64,000 bases of DNA from Flavobacterium gelatinilyticum (GTDB lineage Bacteria > Bacteroidota > Bacteroidia > Flavobacteriales > Flavobacteriaceae): positions 4,588,001 to 4,652,000 of the forward strand of contig NZ_CP114287.1 in the NCBI RefSeq assembly GCF_027111295.1, written 5' to 3'. Position numbers and translations under genes: made by a program. Under the pieces are notes generated by a model. That model had not been told where the DNA came from and ran no database searches. It was given only the letters and a program-made list of their open reading frames with translations. The stretch's first letter is position 1. Every line of letters starts with the position of its first letter. Positions 1-8,577 of the stretch are shown here, in pieces.

Positions 1-76
1 TTTTCAGTTAAACTGCCGGCTTGTTTATTAAAATCAGACAAAACGCATTATTTAGAATTGTAAATGTACTGAAAAC

Positions 77-120
77 AAAAACAGTTTCAAAAGCGGAATA
101 CTGCCTAAGAAACTGTTTTT
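77..120 (-). terminator. Hairpin terminator after the oxidoreductase gene
   Basis: Arms AAAACAGTTTC (77-88) and GAAACTGTTTT (109-120) form a stem of about 12 bp with A/T tracts on both sides. It lies about 50 bp beyond the stop of the leftward oxidoreductase gene. Confidence 0.6.
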
Positions 121-169
121 TGTTAAATATGTATTTAGAAGTTACAGAGAATAAAACTCAGCGTCTAAA

Positions 170-811
170 TTAGTATGCTGCAGTAAATCGTACCTGGTGG
201 TGTTTTGGATTTTCAGTTTCGTCAGCAATTACAACTGCTAAATCTTCTACAGATAAAATACTTCTTTGTTCGTCATTGAAAACCGGATTTTCTAATCCTA
301 AACGATATTTTCCTGTTCTTCCGGTTTTTGTTCCAGCGTGCATTTCAAAAGCAGGACTGAAGAATGCCCAGTCTAAATCTTTTTCTTCTTTAATAATATT
401 TAAATAATTTCTTGCGGCATTAGCACCGGCGAAAATTTCTTTTGGGAAATCCGGCGTGTCAACGGCCTGTAAATCCGGAGCAACGTATAAACTTCCGGCG
501 CCTCCAATAGTGATAAAACGTTTTACCCCCGATTTTTTAACCGCTTCCTGAATTGCTTTTGAACCATTAAGGAAATCATCGTAAATATTTGGGTTTGTCC
601 ATCCCGGATTATACGCATTGATAACAGCGTCATGACCTTTTAAAATTTCTGCCAAAGCATCAACATTAAAAATATCAGCAGAAACCCACACAGCATTTGT
701 TGTATCTTTTGGAGTTCTGGCAATAGCCGTGATTTCATGTTTTCTGTCTGCTAATTCGTTTAAAATAGCTGAGCCAACAAATCCTGTAGCTCCAATAAGT
801 GCGATTTTCAT
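170..811 (-). CDS. NAD(P)-binding oxidoreductase, atypical SDR (YwnB-like)
   Basis: A 213-residue cytoplasmic protein with one Rossmann domain. The N-terminal dinucleotide motif GATGFVG lies at residues 7-13, and an acidic ADIF strand end follows near residue 46. The sequence resembles the NAD(P)H-binding family PF13460 (YwnB and relatives), which are small atypical short-chain dehydrogenase-like proteins of unknown substrate. It sits 57 bp downstream of a codirectional Rrf2-type regulator gene, the same pairing as ywnA/ywnB in Bacillus, so the two are probably one transcription unit and the regulator probably controls it. The family call is firm; the substrate and any redox-stress role are inference. 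Confidence 0.85.
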   Translation of the reverse strand: MKIALIGATGFVGSAILNELADRKHEITAIARTPKDTTNAVWVSADIFNVDALAEILKGHDAVINAYNPGWTNPNIYDDFLNGSKAIQEAVKKSGVKRFITIGGAGSLYVAPDLQAVDTPDFPKEIFAGANAARNYLNIIKEEKDLDWAFFSPAFEMHAGTKTGRTGKYRLGLENPVFNDEQRSILSVEDLAVVIADETENPKHHQVRFTAAY

Positions 812-868
812 AATATATAAATTTATTTAGTAATAAAAAAAGTTACAGTTTTGGTTAAAAAAATAGTT

Positions 869-1276
869 TTAAAACTGGTTCGAAAAATCTTCTAAAGAAA
901 TTCCTTCGAGCTGTGCACTGACTTTTTTGTTCATTTCGATGTACAAGGCGTCCAGGTTTTCGTTTATCTTTTTTCCAACCGGACATTCCGGATTCGGCTG
1001 ATTTTTTGCATAACCCAAACCAATTGTTTCAAAAGTCATTTCAAAAATTTCTTTTAAAGTCAGTTTTGACGAATCTACAGCCAGTTTTGTGCCGCCATTT
1101 TTTCCTTCTTTACTTTCTACAATATGGTGTGCTTTTAGGTTTGCGATTTCTTTTCGAACCAAAACAGGGTTTAGGTTGATACTTCCGGCAATAAACTCAG
1201 ACGATAAATAATCATTTGGGAATTTTGTCAGCAAAGTAAGAATGTGAATCGTTATGGCAAATTTACCTGAAAGCAT
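869..1276 (-). CDS. Rrf2 family transcriptional regulator
   Basis: A protein of about 135 residues starting at MLSGKFAI. An upstream in-frame ATG at 1321 would add 15 residues that do not look like the family and would lie upstream of the probable promoter element. The N-terminal half is a winged helix-turn-helix, with a recognition region around LNPVLVRKEIANL and the typical GGTKLA wing near residue 63. Many Rrf2 proteins (IscR, NsrR) carry three Fe-S cysteines; here I see one Cys, in ECPVGKK near residue 98. That resembles the redox-sensing YwnA type instead of a cluster-binding regulator. The neighbouring oxidoreductase is the likely target. Confidence 0.85.
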   Translation of the reverse strand: MLSGKFAITIHILTLLTKFPNDYLSSEFIAGSINLNPVLVRKEIANLKAHHIVESKEGKNGGTKLAVDSSKLTLKEIFEMTFETIGLGYAKNQPNPECPVGKKINENLDALYIEMNKKVSAQLEGISLEDFSNQF

Positions 1277-1295
1277 ACTGTAATAAAATATATTA

Positions 1296-1303
1296 CAAAT
1301 ATA
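1296..1303 (-). promoter_or_regulatory. Candidate -7 element for the Rrf2 gene
   Basis: CAAATATA on the plus strand reads TATATTTG on the minus strand, a match to the flavobacterial TAnnTTTG element. It lies about 20 bp before the chosen start and supports that start over the longer one. Confidence 0.5.
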
Positions 1304-1370
1304 AAGCGTTTTATAACACAAAAACTAATTTTAACCAAAAATTAATTCTTTTTAGCAATTTTTAAATGCC

Positions 1371-1378
1371 TATTTTTG
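1371..1378 (+). promoter_or_regulatory. Candidate -7 element for the AEC transporter gene
   Basis: TATTTTTG matches TAnnTTTG and ends 15 bp before the ATG at 1394. No clear -33 TTG is seen at the usual spacing. Confidence 0.45.
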
Positions 1379-1393
1379 TCTTAAGGCCTTGAT

Positions 1394-2305
1394 ATGACTA
1401 ACTTTATTATAATATTCTTTTTTCTGTTTTTAGGACTGCTTCTCAAGAATGTAAAGCGGTTTCCAACCCATATTTATAAAAGCATCAATAAAATTGTTAT
1501 TTATATATGCCTTCCTGCCATCACTTTATATCATATCCCGAAAATACAATGGAGCAATGAATTATTGTTCCCGATAGGAGCAGGATGGATCAGCTTTTTT
1601 CTCGCCTTTTTATTTTTTCATTTTTTAGGAAGAAGGCTGGGCTGGTCTAATAAACTTATCGGCTGTCTGATTCTTACGGCCGGTTTAAGTAATTCCTCTT
1701 TTCTTGGCTATCCAATTATAGAAGCTTTGTTTGGAAAGAAAGGATTAGAAACAGCTGTTCTCGTAGATCAGCCGGGAACTTTTGTTGTGGTTTCGACTCT
1801 GGGGGTTTTTGTTGCTGCTTTTTATTCTGATGGAAGTCCTGATTTTAAAAGTATTGCAAAAAAGATTCTGCTTTTTCCGCCGTTTCTTACTTTTATTGCA
1901 GCTTGTTTACTGAATGTTTTCAATTACGATTTGGAAGTATCGATTCAGTCGCTTTTATTAAAATTAGGAAGCCTGGTTACACCGCTTGCCTTGTTTTCGG
2001 TTGGACTTCAGTTAAGCTTTGACCGAAAAAGCCGTCACTGGAAATTTTTGCGTCTGGGGCTTTTCTTCCGGCTGATTTTTATACCGCTGTTTATTTTTAT
2101 TTTATATGTTTTTGTTTTCGATCAGCGTTCGGAGGCTGTAAAAATCACGATTATCGAAGTTGCTATGGCGCCTATGATTACGGGTGCGATTCTGGCTTCG
2201 ACGTATGGATTAAAACCAAAATTAAGCAGTATGATGATTGGTTTTGGTATCCCAATTTCGTTTCTCACAATCGCGATCTGGTACTTTATAACTGGGTTTA
2301 TATAG
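1394..2305 (+). CDS. AEC family (auxin efflux carrier-like) membrane transporter
   Basis: A 303-residue, very hydrophobic inner-membrane protein with about ten predicted transmembrane segments from residue 1 to the end. The internal NSSFLGYPI stretch near residue 101 and the late MAPMITGA segment near residue 256 are characteristic of the AEC/MleP transporter family (PF03547). Members export or import small organic anions, for example malate. Nothing here fixes the substrate. It is transcribed divergently from the Rrf2 gene across about 115 bp, and the peroxiredoxin gene follows 111 bp downstream. Confidence 0.85.
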   Translation: MTNFIIIFFFLFLGLLLKNVKRFPTHIYKSINKIVIYICLPAITLYHIPKIQWSNELLFPIGAGWISFFLAFLFFHFLGRRLGWSNKLIGCLILTAGLSNSSFLGYPIIEALFGKKGLETAVLVDQPGTFVVVSTLGVFVAAFYSDGSPDFKSIAKKILLFPPFLTFIAACLLNVFNYDLEVSIQSLLLKLGSLVTPLALFSVGLQLSFDRKSRHWKFLRLGLFFRLIFIPLFIFILYVFVFDQRSEAVKITIIEVAMAPMITGAILASTYGLKPKLSSMMIGFGIPISFLTIAIWYFITGFI

Positions 2306-2416
2306 ACTAAAATAGTAATTATATAGAGGATGTAGAATTTTAACTTTTTTTAAGAGTTTTGATGTTTTCTCTACGAATATTTTAGTTAATTTTAGAGAAA
2401 CTAAAAAAATTAAATT

Positions 2417-3055
2417 ATGTCAACATTAAGATTAGGTGATATAGCTCCGGATTTTCACGCAGAAACCACACAAGGACCAATTAATTTTCATGAATGGTTA
2501 GGAGATTCATGGGGTGTTTTATTTTCACATCCGGCTGATTTTACTCCGGTTTGTACAACTGAATTGGGAACTGTGGCGAACTACGTACCGGAATTCACAA
2601 AAAGAAATACTAAGGTTATTGCTTTGAGTGTAGACGGTTTGGATTCTCACAAGGAATGGATTAAGGATATCAACGAAACTCAAAATACTGAGGTTAATTT
2701 TCCAATTATTGCTGATGAAGACAAAAAAGTAGCCAATCTTTATGATATGCTTCACCCAAATGCAAGTGATAAATTTACGGTGCGTTCTGTTTTTGTGATA
2801 GGTCCTGATAAAAAAATTAAACTGACTTTGACGTATCCTGCATCAACAGGAAGAAATTTTGATGAATTACTTCGTGTAATAGACAGTTTACAATTAACAG
2901 CAAATTACAGCGTAGCAACTCCGGCAAACTGGCAGGACGGACAAGATGTGGTAATTGCTCCGGCTATTCCGGACAGCGATATTCCGGCAAAATTCCCAAA
3001 AGGACATACGCCGATTAAACCGTATCTACGTTTAACACCACAGCCGAATAAGTAA
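2417..3055 (+). CDS. 1-Cys peroxiredoxin (Prx6 type)
   Basis: A 212-residue cytoplasmic thiol peroxidase of the AhpC/TSA superfamily. The peroxidatic cysteine is Cys46 in the motif PVCTTE, preceded by HPADFT, and the downstream SVDGLDSHKEW segment is typical of the Prx6 subfamily. Cys46 is the only cysteine in the protein, so it cannot form a resolving disulfide within itself and must be recycled by an outside thiol. In this organism bacillithiol is a plausible partner, since bshC is in the window, but that is inference. Length and C-terminal dimerisation domain agree with the family. Confidence 0.93.
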   Translation: MSTLRLGDIAPDFHAETTQGPINFHEWLGDSWGVLFSHPADFTPVCTTELGTVANYVPEFTKRNTKVIALSVDGLDSHKEWIKDINETQNTEVNFPIIADEDKKVANLYDMLHPNASDKFTVRSVFVIGPDKKIKLTLTYPASTGRNFDELLRVIDSLQLTANYSVATPANWQDGQDVVIAPAIPDSDIPAKFPKGHTPIKPYLRLTPQPNK

Positions 3056-3063
3056 TTTTTTAG

Positions 3064-3093
3064 GTTCTGAGATACTAAGGTTTTAAGGTTTTG
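3064..3093. repeat. Dispersed TCTAAGG-type spacer repeat, copy 1
   Basis: The spacer carries GGTTCTGAGATACTAAGG followed by a diverged copy. Related runs occur at 11614-11650, 33495-33585 and 56266-56301. Confidence 0.45.
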
Positions 3094-3134
3094 TTGGAGT
3101 GTGAAACTCTTACTTTCTTTTTTCCTTTAGAAAA

Positions 3135-3177
3135 AAAACGCTGAGATTTTTTCAATCAGGAAAAATCTCAGCGTTTT
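3135..3177. terminator. Bidirectional terminator between convergent genes
   Basis: Perfect 17-bp arms AAAACGCTGAGATTTTT (3135-3151) and its complement (3161-3177) enclose a 9-base loop. It can serve both the peroxiredoxin gene and the converging antiporter gene. Confidence 0.8.
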
Positions 3178-3198
3178 CTATATAAAAACTTTAGCAGC

Positions 3199-5436
3199 TT
3201 ATTTCGCCGCCAGTAAAGTATTCATTCTTTTTTTATCACCTACTACCCACAGAATGTCATTTTTCTCCAGAATTAAATTTGATTCAGGGTTTAGGATACG
3301 ATTTCCGTTTCGTTCGATACCTACTACCATTCCGTCTGTTTTGGCTCTAAACTCACCAATGCTTTTTTGAATAAACTCTTCCTGTGATACCTCAAGCTGA
3401 CGCAGCACTATATCTGTTTCTTCAACTTTTGGCGGTGCTTCGGTTTCATTTTGATTTAAATATTTGGTGAATTCGGCAATTTGTGCATCGGTGCCAATTA
3501 CACAAATTTCATCTCCGGGAAACAAACGTTCGTTTTTAGTTGGGATTGGTATTGTTACATCGCCGCGTTTTATATAAGCAATATTGATTCCGAGCTGTTC
3601 ACGGATTTTTAATTCCTGAAGGGTTTTACCAACAAGATTAGATTCTTTTCCAATGTCAAAAAATGACATGTGACCATCCCAGGGCATTAAATTAGCATAT
3701 CGTCTGTCTATTTTTTTATTTTCACGATCATTAAGATTCTTTAGAAAATGATTTTCAATTTTATGATATTGATCGTTCAGTTTTTTTGGGAAAATCTGAT
3801 AGGCTCCAATAGCGATTATCAGTGCAACAAAAGCAACCAAAGGAGAGAAGAAAATATTCAGCAGAAAGCCGACAAAGAACAAACCAAGGCTCATTCTAAT
3901 TAAAATCAACATTAAAAGAGCGCCGCGATATTTACGTTCTTCCCATAATATTTCGACTTCGTCAACTTTTACTCTGCGTAATGAAAGTGCCCATAAAAAA
4001 GGGGCAATGACTACCAATGTTAATAGAGCGGCCAAAGTGTTTCCAAAACGGGTATCAGCTACTAATGGCGCTACAAATTTTGACGATAATAAAATGATAG
4101 CGGTAATAATTATGGTATGCAGTACAATTTGTGTAATAGATGAACGAAGCACAATCTGCCAGGTGCTGACTGATTTAATTGCCTGTGCGTTTACACTATA
4201 TCGGTTGATGTTTTTTACCCATTTTTTAGGCATTTTAGATTCTAAAAACTGAGCAAAAGTCTCGGAGTATTTAATTAAAAATGGTGTTGTAAAAGTAGTT
4301 ATGGCAGAGACAGCCACAATTATTGGATAAAGAAAATCGCTGGTTACTTTCAGCGTCATACCCAACGTGGCAATAATAAACGAGAATTCGCCAATCTGAG
4401 CTAAACTCATTCCGGTTTGAACGGATTGTTTTAAGGGCTGGCCGGAAATCAAGGCACCGATGGAAGAGCTGAATGCTTTCCCGAAAATCGTCAATAAAGT
4501 AATCAAAGCAACCGGAAGTGCATATGTAACCAATGTTTCAGGATTAATTAACATTCCTACTGATACGAAGAAAACCGCGCCAAATAAATCTTTTACAGGC
4601 TGAATTAAATGCTCAATTTTTTCTGCCATTGTAGTTTCAGCAATAATAGATCCCATGATGAAAGCGCCCAGGGCAGGAGAGAAACCAACATTGGCGGCAA
4701 ATATTACCATCATTAAACATAAGGCAAGCGAAATGATAAGCAGCATTTCATCTGTTAAAAGATGTTTGGCTTTTTTCAAAATCGTCGGAATTATGAAGAT
4801 CCCTCCCAGGAACCAGATGATCAAAAAGAAAATCAGTTTTAAAACAGACTGCAGTAATTCACCTCCCGAAACCTGATCGCTTACGGCAATAGTCGAAAGC
4901 AGTACAAGCATTAAAATCGCAACTATATCTTCAACGATAAGAGCGCCAAATACGATCCCTACGAACTTTTTTCCTTTTACGCCCAATTCGTCAAACGCCC
5001 GGATAATAATAGTTGTAGAGGAGATCGAAAGTGTTGCCCCAAGGAAAATACTGTCCATTTTTCCCCAGCCCATCCACTGGCCTACACAATACCCTATAAG
5101 TGTCATAAACATAATTTGGGTTATGGCAGTGACAGATGAGGTGCCGCCTACTTTCATCAGTTTCTTAAAACTGAATTCGAGTCCCAGACTAAATAGTAAA
5201 AATATAACCCCGATTTCGGCCCAGACTTCCACACTTTTCATGTCGGTTATCGAGGGGAAAAAATCAAAGTGGTTTCCGGCTAAGAATCCTGCAATAAGAT
5301 ACCCTAAAACCAACGGCTGTTTCATTTTTTTAAATAACAGAACGGCGATTCCTGCAGTCATCAGGATTAATCCCAGATCACTGATTAAAGGTTGTAGGTG
5401 GTGTGTACTTTCAGCAGCGGCATTTAAGGCAATCAT
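3199..5436 (-). CDS. CPA2 family cation:proton antiporter with paired TrkA-C domains
   Basis: A 745-residue inner-membrane protein. Residues 15-400 form the Na+/H+ exchanger core (PF00999), with the GLEFSF and FGALIVEDI segments typical of KefB/KefC-type carriers. Residues 420-560 hold a second hydrophobic block of roughly four to five segments. The cytoplasmic tail carries two TrkA-C-like modules, one around 595-660 (LVGKTLQEL, GDEICVIG) and one around 685-745 (MVVGIERNG, NDILWVVG). I see no TrkA-N nucleotide-binding domain, unlike E. coli KefB/KefC. It probably exchanges K+ or Na+ for H+; ion and ligand are not determined. Confidence 0.85.
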   Translation of the reverse strand: MIALNAAAESTHHLQPLISDLGLILMTAGIAVLLFKKMKQPLVLGYLIAGFLAGNHFDFFPSITDMKSVEVWAEIGVIFLLFSLGLEFSFKKLMKVGGTSSVTAITQIMFMTLIGYCVGQWMGWGKMDSIFLGATLSISSTTIIIRAFDELGVKGKKFVGIVFGALIVEDIVAILMLVLLSTIAVSDQVSGGELLQSVLKLIFFLIIWFLGGIFIIPTILKKAKHLLTDEMLLIISLALCLMMVIFAANVGFSPALGAFIMGSIIAETTMAEKIEHLIQPVKDLFGAVFFVSVGMLINPETLVTYALPVALITLLTIFGKAFSSSIGALISGQPLKQSVQTGMSLAQIGEFSFIIATLGMTLKVTSDFLYPIIVAVSAITTFTTPFLIKYSETFAQFLESKMPKKWVKNINRYSVNAQAIKSVSTWQIVLRSSITQIVLHTIIITAIILLSSKFVAPLVADTRFGNTLAALLTLVVIAPFLWALSLRRVKVDEVEILWEERKYRGALLMLILIRMSLGLFFVGFLLNIFFSPLVAFVALIIAIGAYQIFPKKLNDQYHKIENHFLKNLNDRENKKIDRRYANLMPWDGHMSFFDIGKESNLVGKTLQELKIREQLGINIAYIKRGDVTIPIPTKNERLFPGDEICVIGTDAQIAEFTKYLNQNETEAPPKVEETDIVLRQLEVSQEEFIQKSIGEFRAKTDGMVVGIERNGNRILNPESNLILEKNDILWVVGDKKRMNTLLAAK

Positions 5437-5518
5437 AAAGTGGTATTTTGGTTTTTTCGAAGCTGATCCAGCTTTTAATTTTAATTGTAATTTAATGGGA
5501 AGCTTCCTCTGGTTAAAT

Positions 5519-5550
5519 AAAAAAGCTATCCGGATAAAGATAGCTTTTTT
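5519..5550 (-). terminator. Terminator downstream of purB
   Basis: AAAAAAGCTATC (5519-5530) pairs with GATAGCTTTTTT (5539-5550) around an 8-base loop, about 25 bp beyond the purB stop. Confidence 0.75.
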
Positions 5551-5573
5551 TGATAAAATATTTTATGTTTTGT

Positions 5574-6920
5574 TTAAATTCCTGTGTAATTACTAGGTGT
5601 TATCTGCAATAATTCTGTTTTAACGGCTTCTGAAACTTCCAGCGTTGCAATGAAATTATGAATCGCATTTTTATCAATTGCTTCGTTTGTTCTCGTTAAA
5701 CCTTTTAGGGCTTCATACGGATTTGGATAGGCTTCACGACGAAGAATTGTCTGGATAGCCTCGGCTACAACTGCCCAGTTTCTTTCTAAATCTTCGGCAA
5801 ATTTGCTTTCGTTTAAAAGCAGTTTGTTTAAGCCTTTTAAAGTAGCTTCAAAAGCAATGATAGTATGACCCATTGGTACACCTACGTTTCTTAAAACGGT
5901 ACTGTCGGTCAAATCGCGCTGTAATCTTGAAATTGGCAGTTTTGCTGCTAAATGTTCGAAAATAGCATTGGCAATTCCTAAGTTTCCTTCAGAATTTTCA
6001 AAATCAATTGGGTTTACTTTATGAGGCATTGCAGAGGATCCAATTTCTCCTGCTTTGATTTTTTGTTTAAAGTAATCCATCGAAACATACGTCCAGATAT
6101 CGCGGTCTAAATCGATAATGATATTGTTGATTCTTTTTAAACCGTCAAAAAATGCTGCAAAATGATCGTAATGCTCAATTTGAGTTGTCGGGAAAGAATG
6201 GTGTAAACCTAAATCAGTTTCAACAAATTTATCCCCGAATTTTTTCCAGTCAATCTGCGGATACGCAACGTGGTGTGCGTTGAAGTTTCCGGTTGCACCG
6301 CCAAATTTAGCCGCAAACGGAATATTGAATAATAAACGCATCTGCTCTTCTAAACGCTCAACAAAAACCAGGATTTCTTTTCCTAAACGGCTAGGAGAGG
6401 CCGGCTGTCCGTGCGTGCGTGCCAGCATTGGAATGTCTTTCCATTCAACGCTTAATTCTTTTAATTTAGAAATTAAAGAAATTAAAGACGGCATATATAC
6501 CTGCTCAAAAGCTTCTTTTGTCGAAAGCGGAATAGCCGTGTTGTTGATATCCTGAGATGTTAATCCGAAGTGAATGAACTCTTTGTACTGTGATAAACCT
6601 AGTTTTTCAAAAGCATCTTTAATAAAGTATTCAACTGCTTTTACGTCGTGGTTGGTTACTTTTTCTGTTTCTTTAATCCAAAGCGCATCTTCTGTCGAAA
6701 AGTTTTTGTAGATGTTTCTCAGGCTTTCAAATAAATCTGAATTTACGCCTTGCAGCTGCGGTAATGGAATTTCGCATAAAGCAATAAAGTATTCAACTTC
6801 AACTAATACGCGGTATTTTATTAAAGCTTCTTCAGAAAAGAAAGGTGCCAGGTTTTGAGTTTTATTTCTATATCTTCCGTCAATTGGCGATATAGCATTC
6901 AATTCGTTTAGAGTAGTCAT
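5574..6920 (-). CDS. purB: Adenylosuccinate lyase
   Basis: A 448-residue enzyme starting at MTTLNELN. It catalyses two fumarate-releasing steps of purine synthesis: SAICAR to AICAR, and adenylosuccinate to AMP. The fumarase/aspartase superfamily loop is present as SSAMPHKVNP, with the catalytic Ser, and the TSQDI and ARTHGQ motifs give the substrate-binding residues. The N-terminal AISPIDGRY is typical of the E. coli-type long PurB. A further ATG nine codons upstream is less likely because conservation begins at the chosen start. The gene is monocistronic, with its own candidate promoter and terminator. Confidence 0.96.
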   Translation of the reverse strand: MTTLNELNAISPIDGRYRNKTQNLAPFFSEEALIKYRVLVEVEYFIALCEIPLPQLQGVNSDLFESLRNIYKNFSTEDALWIKETEKVTNHDVKAVEYFIKDAFEKLGLSQYKEFIHFGLTSQDINNTAIPLSTKEAFEQVYMPSLISLISKLKELSVEWKDIPMLARTHGQPASPSRLGKEILVFVERLEEQMRLLFNIPFAAKFGGATGNFNAHHVAYPQIDWKKFGDKFVETDLGLHHSFPTTQIEHYDHFAAFFDGLKRINNIIIDLDRDIWTYVSMDYFKQKIKAGEIGSSAMPHKVNPIDFENSEGNLGIANAIFEHLAAKLPISRLQRDLTDSTVLRNVGVPMGHTIIAFEATLKGLNKLLLNESKFAEDLERNWAVVAEAIQTILRREAYPNPYEALKGLTRTNEAIDKNAIHNFIATLEVSEAVKTELLQITPSNYTGI

Positions 6921-6944
6921 TGTTATGTTGTTTTTCGAAAGGTG

Positions 6945-6952
6945 CAAATATA
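6945..6952 (-). promoter_or_regulatory. Candidate -7 element for purB
   Basis: CAAATATA (TATATTTG on the minus strand) lies 25 bp upstream of the purB ATG. Confidence 0.5.
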
Positions 6953-7010
6953 AGCGATTGTTAAAACTTCTGAAAATTACTGAAGCTTTATTATAGGTAA
7001 ACTTTGTAAT

Positions 7011-7703
7011 TTAAATGATGGTTTTGAAGATTTTATCCCAAATCGTGAAATAAAAACCAAAATTTCGGGCTTCATTTTTATGATGATCGTTATGAAATTT
7101 AGTAGTCGAAATCCATTGGGTAAAATAATTTTTGTACCAAAAAGAAGGAAATATATCGGTTTTTAAATGACCGAATATTCCGTATGATAAATTTAAAATG
7201 AGATAAATAATGATACTCAGATAATTAAATTCTAAAATAGTAATCAGAAAAAGCCAGATAAAGCCAAAGCCCAGCGTTTCGACCGGATGAAGCACATACA
7301 AGCTGTACACATTGGTTTCTACATGAGTATGATGCAGTTTATGAACCGGATAAAGCCATTTTAAATGATGAACCAGAAAATGAAAAATGAACATAAAAAG
7401 ATCCATCAGCAGAATCAATACTAATGTGTCAAAAAATAGAAGCCGGAGCGAACTGGAAAAATCTATTTTCAAAATTCCGTGGCAATACAATTCAAAACCC
7501 GTCAGAGTAATAAACGTATTGCATAGTAGAGTTGAAATAACCCATTTTTGGTCTTTATTCTGTAAAACGGTATTTTCTGGTTCGATTATTTTTCCAATCA
7601 AAACTGATAAACCAATCAAAGTCAGATTTTCAATTAAAAAGAAAACAAAGAGCGAAAACACGTTAAATTGGGCTAATTGTTCCAGCCAGTTTTCAAAAAT
7701 CAT
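7011..7703 (-). CDS. Sterol desaturase / fatty acid hydroxylase family protein
   Basis: A 230-residue integral membrane protein with about five hydrophobic segments. It carries the histidine clusters of the fatty acid hydroxylase superfamily (PF04116), which bind a di-iron centre: HFLVHH near residue 107, HKLHH near 121 and HNDHH near 203. Family members hydroxylate or desaturate lipids such as sterols, fatty acids or carotenoids, and the substrate here is unknown. Its start overlaps the stop of the upstream sirtuin gene in an ATGA arrangement, so translation is probably coupled. No functional link between the two is established. Confidence 0.85.
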   Translation of the reverse strand: MIFENWLEQLAQFNVFSLFVFFLIENLTLIGLSVLIGKIIEPENTVLQNKDQKWVISTLLCNTFITLTGFELYCHGILKIDFSSSLRLLFFDTLVLILLMDLFMFIFHFLVHHLKWLYPVHKLHHTHVETNVYSLYVLHPVETLGFGFIWLFLITILEFNYLSIIIYLILNLSYGIFGHLKTDIFPSFWYKNYFTQWISTTKFHNDHHKNEARNFGFYFTIWDKIFKTII

Positions 7704-8401
7704 GACAGGTTTTCTAATTCAAATAATTTTTTGCGCATATCGGCAACACCTTCGGTTGCGGTTTTGGCAATAACTTCAACCTTGTTTCTAAGATTAGGAA
7801 TCGAAATAGGTTTAGGATCAATATAAAAAACAGGAGTACTGCCCGGGGTGTACGAAATTAATCCCGCAGCCGGATACACTTGCAGCGATGTGCCAATTAC
7901 AGCAAAATAGTCGGCAGTTTCTGTTATATCAATTGCTTCTTCAAGTGCCGGAACCTGCTCGCCAAACCAAACAATATGCGGACGCAGCTGATGCCCGTTT
8001 TCATCCAGATCGCCGGTAAATAAGTCTTCTGTCCAGTCCAGAATCAGATTGACATTTTTTGTACTTCTTACTTTTAATAATTCGCCATGTAAATGCACTA
8101 CTTTTGAACTTCCGGCTCTTTCATGCAGATCGTCTACATTTTGAGTAATGATATGCACATCAAAATCTTTTTCGAGTTCAGCCAATATCTGATGTCCTGA
8201 ATTAGGCTGTACTTCTTTTAACTGCTGACGTCTTTTGTTATAAAAATCCAGCACCAGTTCCTGATTTTTCTGCCAGCCTTCCGGAGTTGCGACTTCCATT
8301 ACATCATGACCTTCCCATAAACCATCGCTGTCACGAAAAGTTTTAATGCCGCTTTCGGCACTTATTCCAGCTCCGGTTAAAACAACAAGTTTCTTTTTCA
8401 T
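7700..8401 (-). CDS. NAD-dependent protein deacylase, sirtuin class III-like
   Basis: A 233-residue sirtuin starting at MKKKLVVLTGAG. NAD-binding motifs are GAGISAESGI (10-19), TQNVDDLHERAG (87-98) and the catalytic His105 in HLHGE. Tyr54 and Arg57 in FYNKRR match the YxxR pair that lets class III (SIRT5/CobB) enzymes take succinyl- or malonyl-lysine. The zinc module normally has two CxxC pairs, but here the region after His105 (KVRSTKN to LRPHIVWFGE) has no cysteine, and the whole protein appears cysteine-free. A start 13 codons upstream exists but precedes the conserved N-terminus. The desulfurated zinc module makes it worth testing. Confidence 0.9.
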   Translation of the reverse strand: MKKKLVVLTGAGISAESGIKTFRDSDGLWEGHDVMEVATPEGWQKNQELVLDFYNKRRQQLKEVQPNSGHQILAELEKDFDVHIITQNVDDLHERAGSSKVVHLHGELLKVRSTKNVNLILDWTEDLFTGDLDENGHQLRPHIVWFGEQVPALEEAIDITETADYFAVIGTSLQVYPAAGLISYTPGSTPVFYIDPKPISIPNLRNKVEVIAKTATEGVADMRKKLFELENLS

Positions 8402-8577
8402 TCTTATTTTATTAAAAGATAAAAATAGTAATTTCTGCATTTATTATGTGATAAAATAAGACATACTCAATGTGGATTTAGATTTTTTTGAGCGAAAAAT
8501 AAAGCGTATTTATACTTATTGTGTCAGTTTTTTAAATTATTTAGTTTTAGCCTAAATTAAGCAAAAAGAAATTCTAA

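Noticed and set aside
1..63. Open frame from the left edge to a TAA at 61-63 (could be the C-terminus of an off-window gene).
   Set aside because: Only 20 codons are visible, no motif is present, and the other forward frames also have short open stretches. I cannot support a gene.
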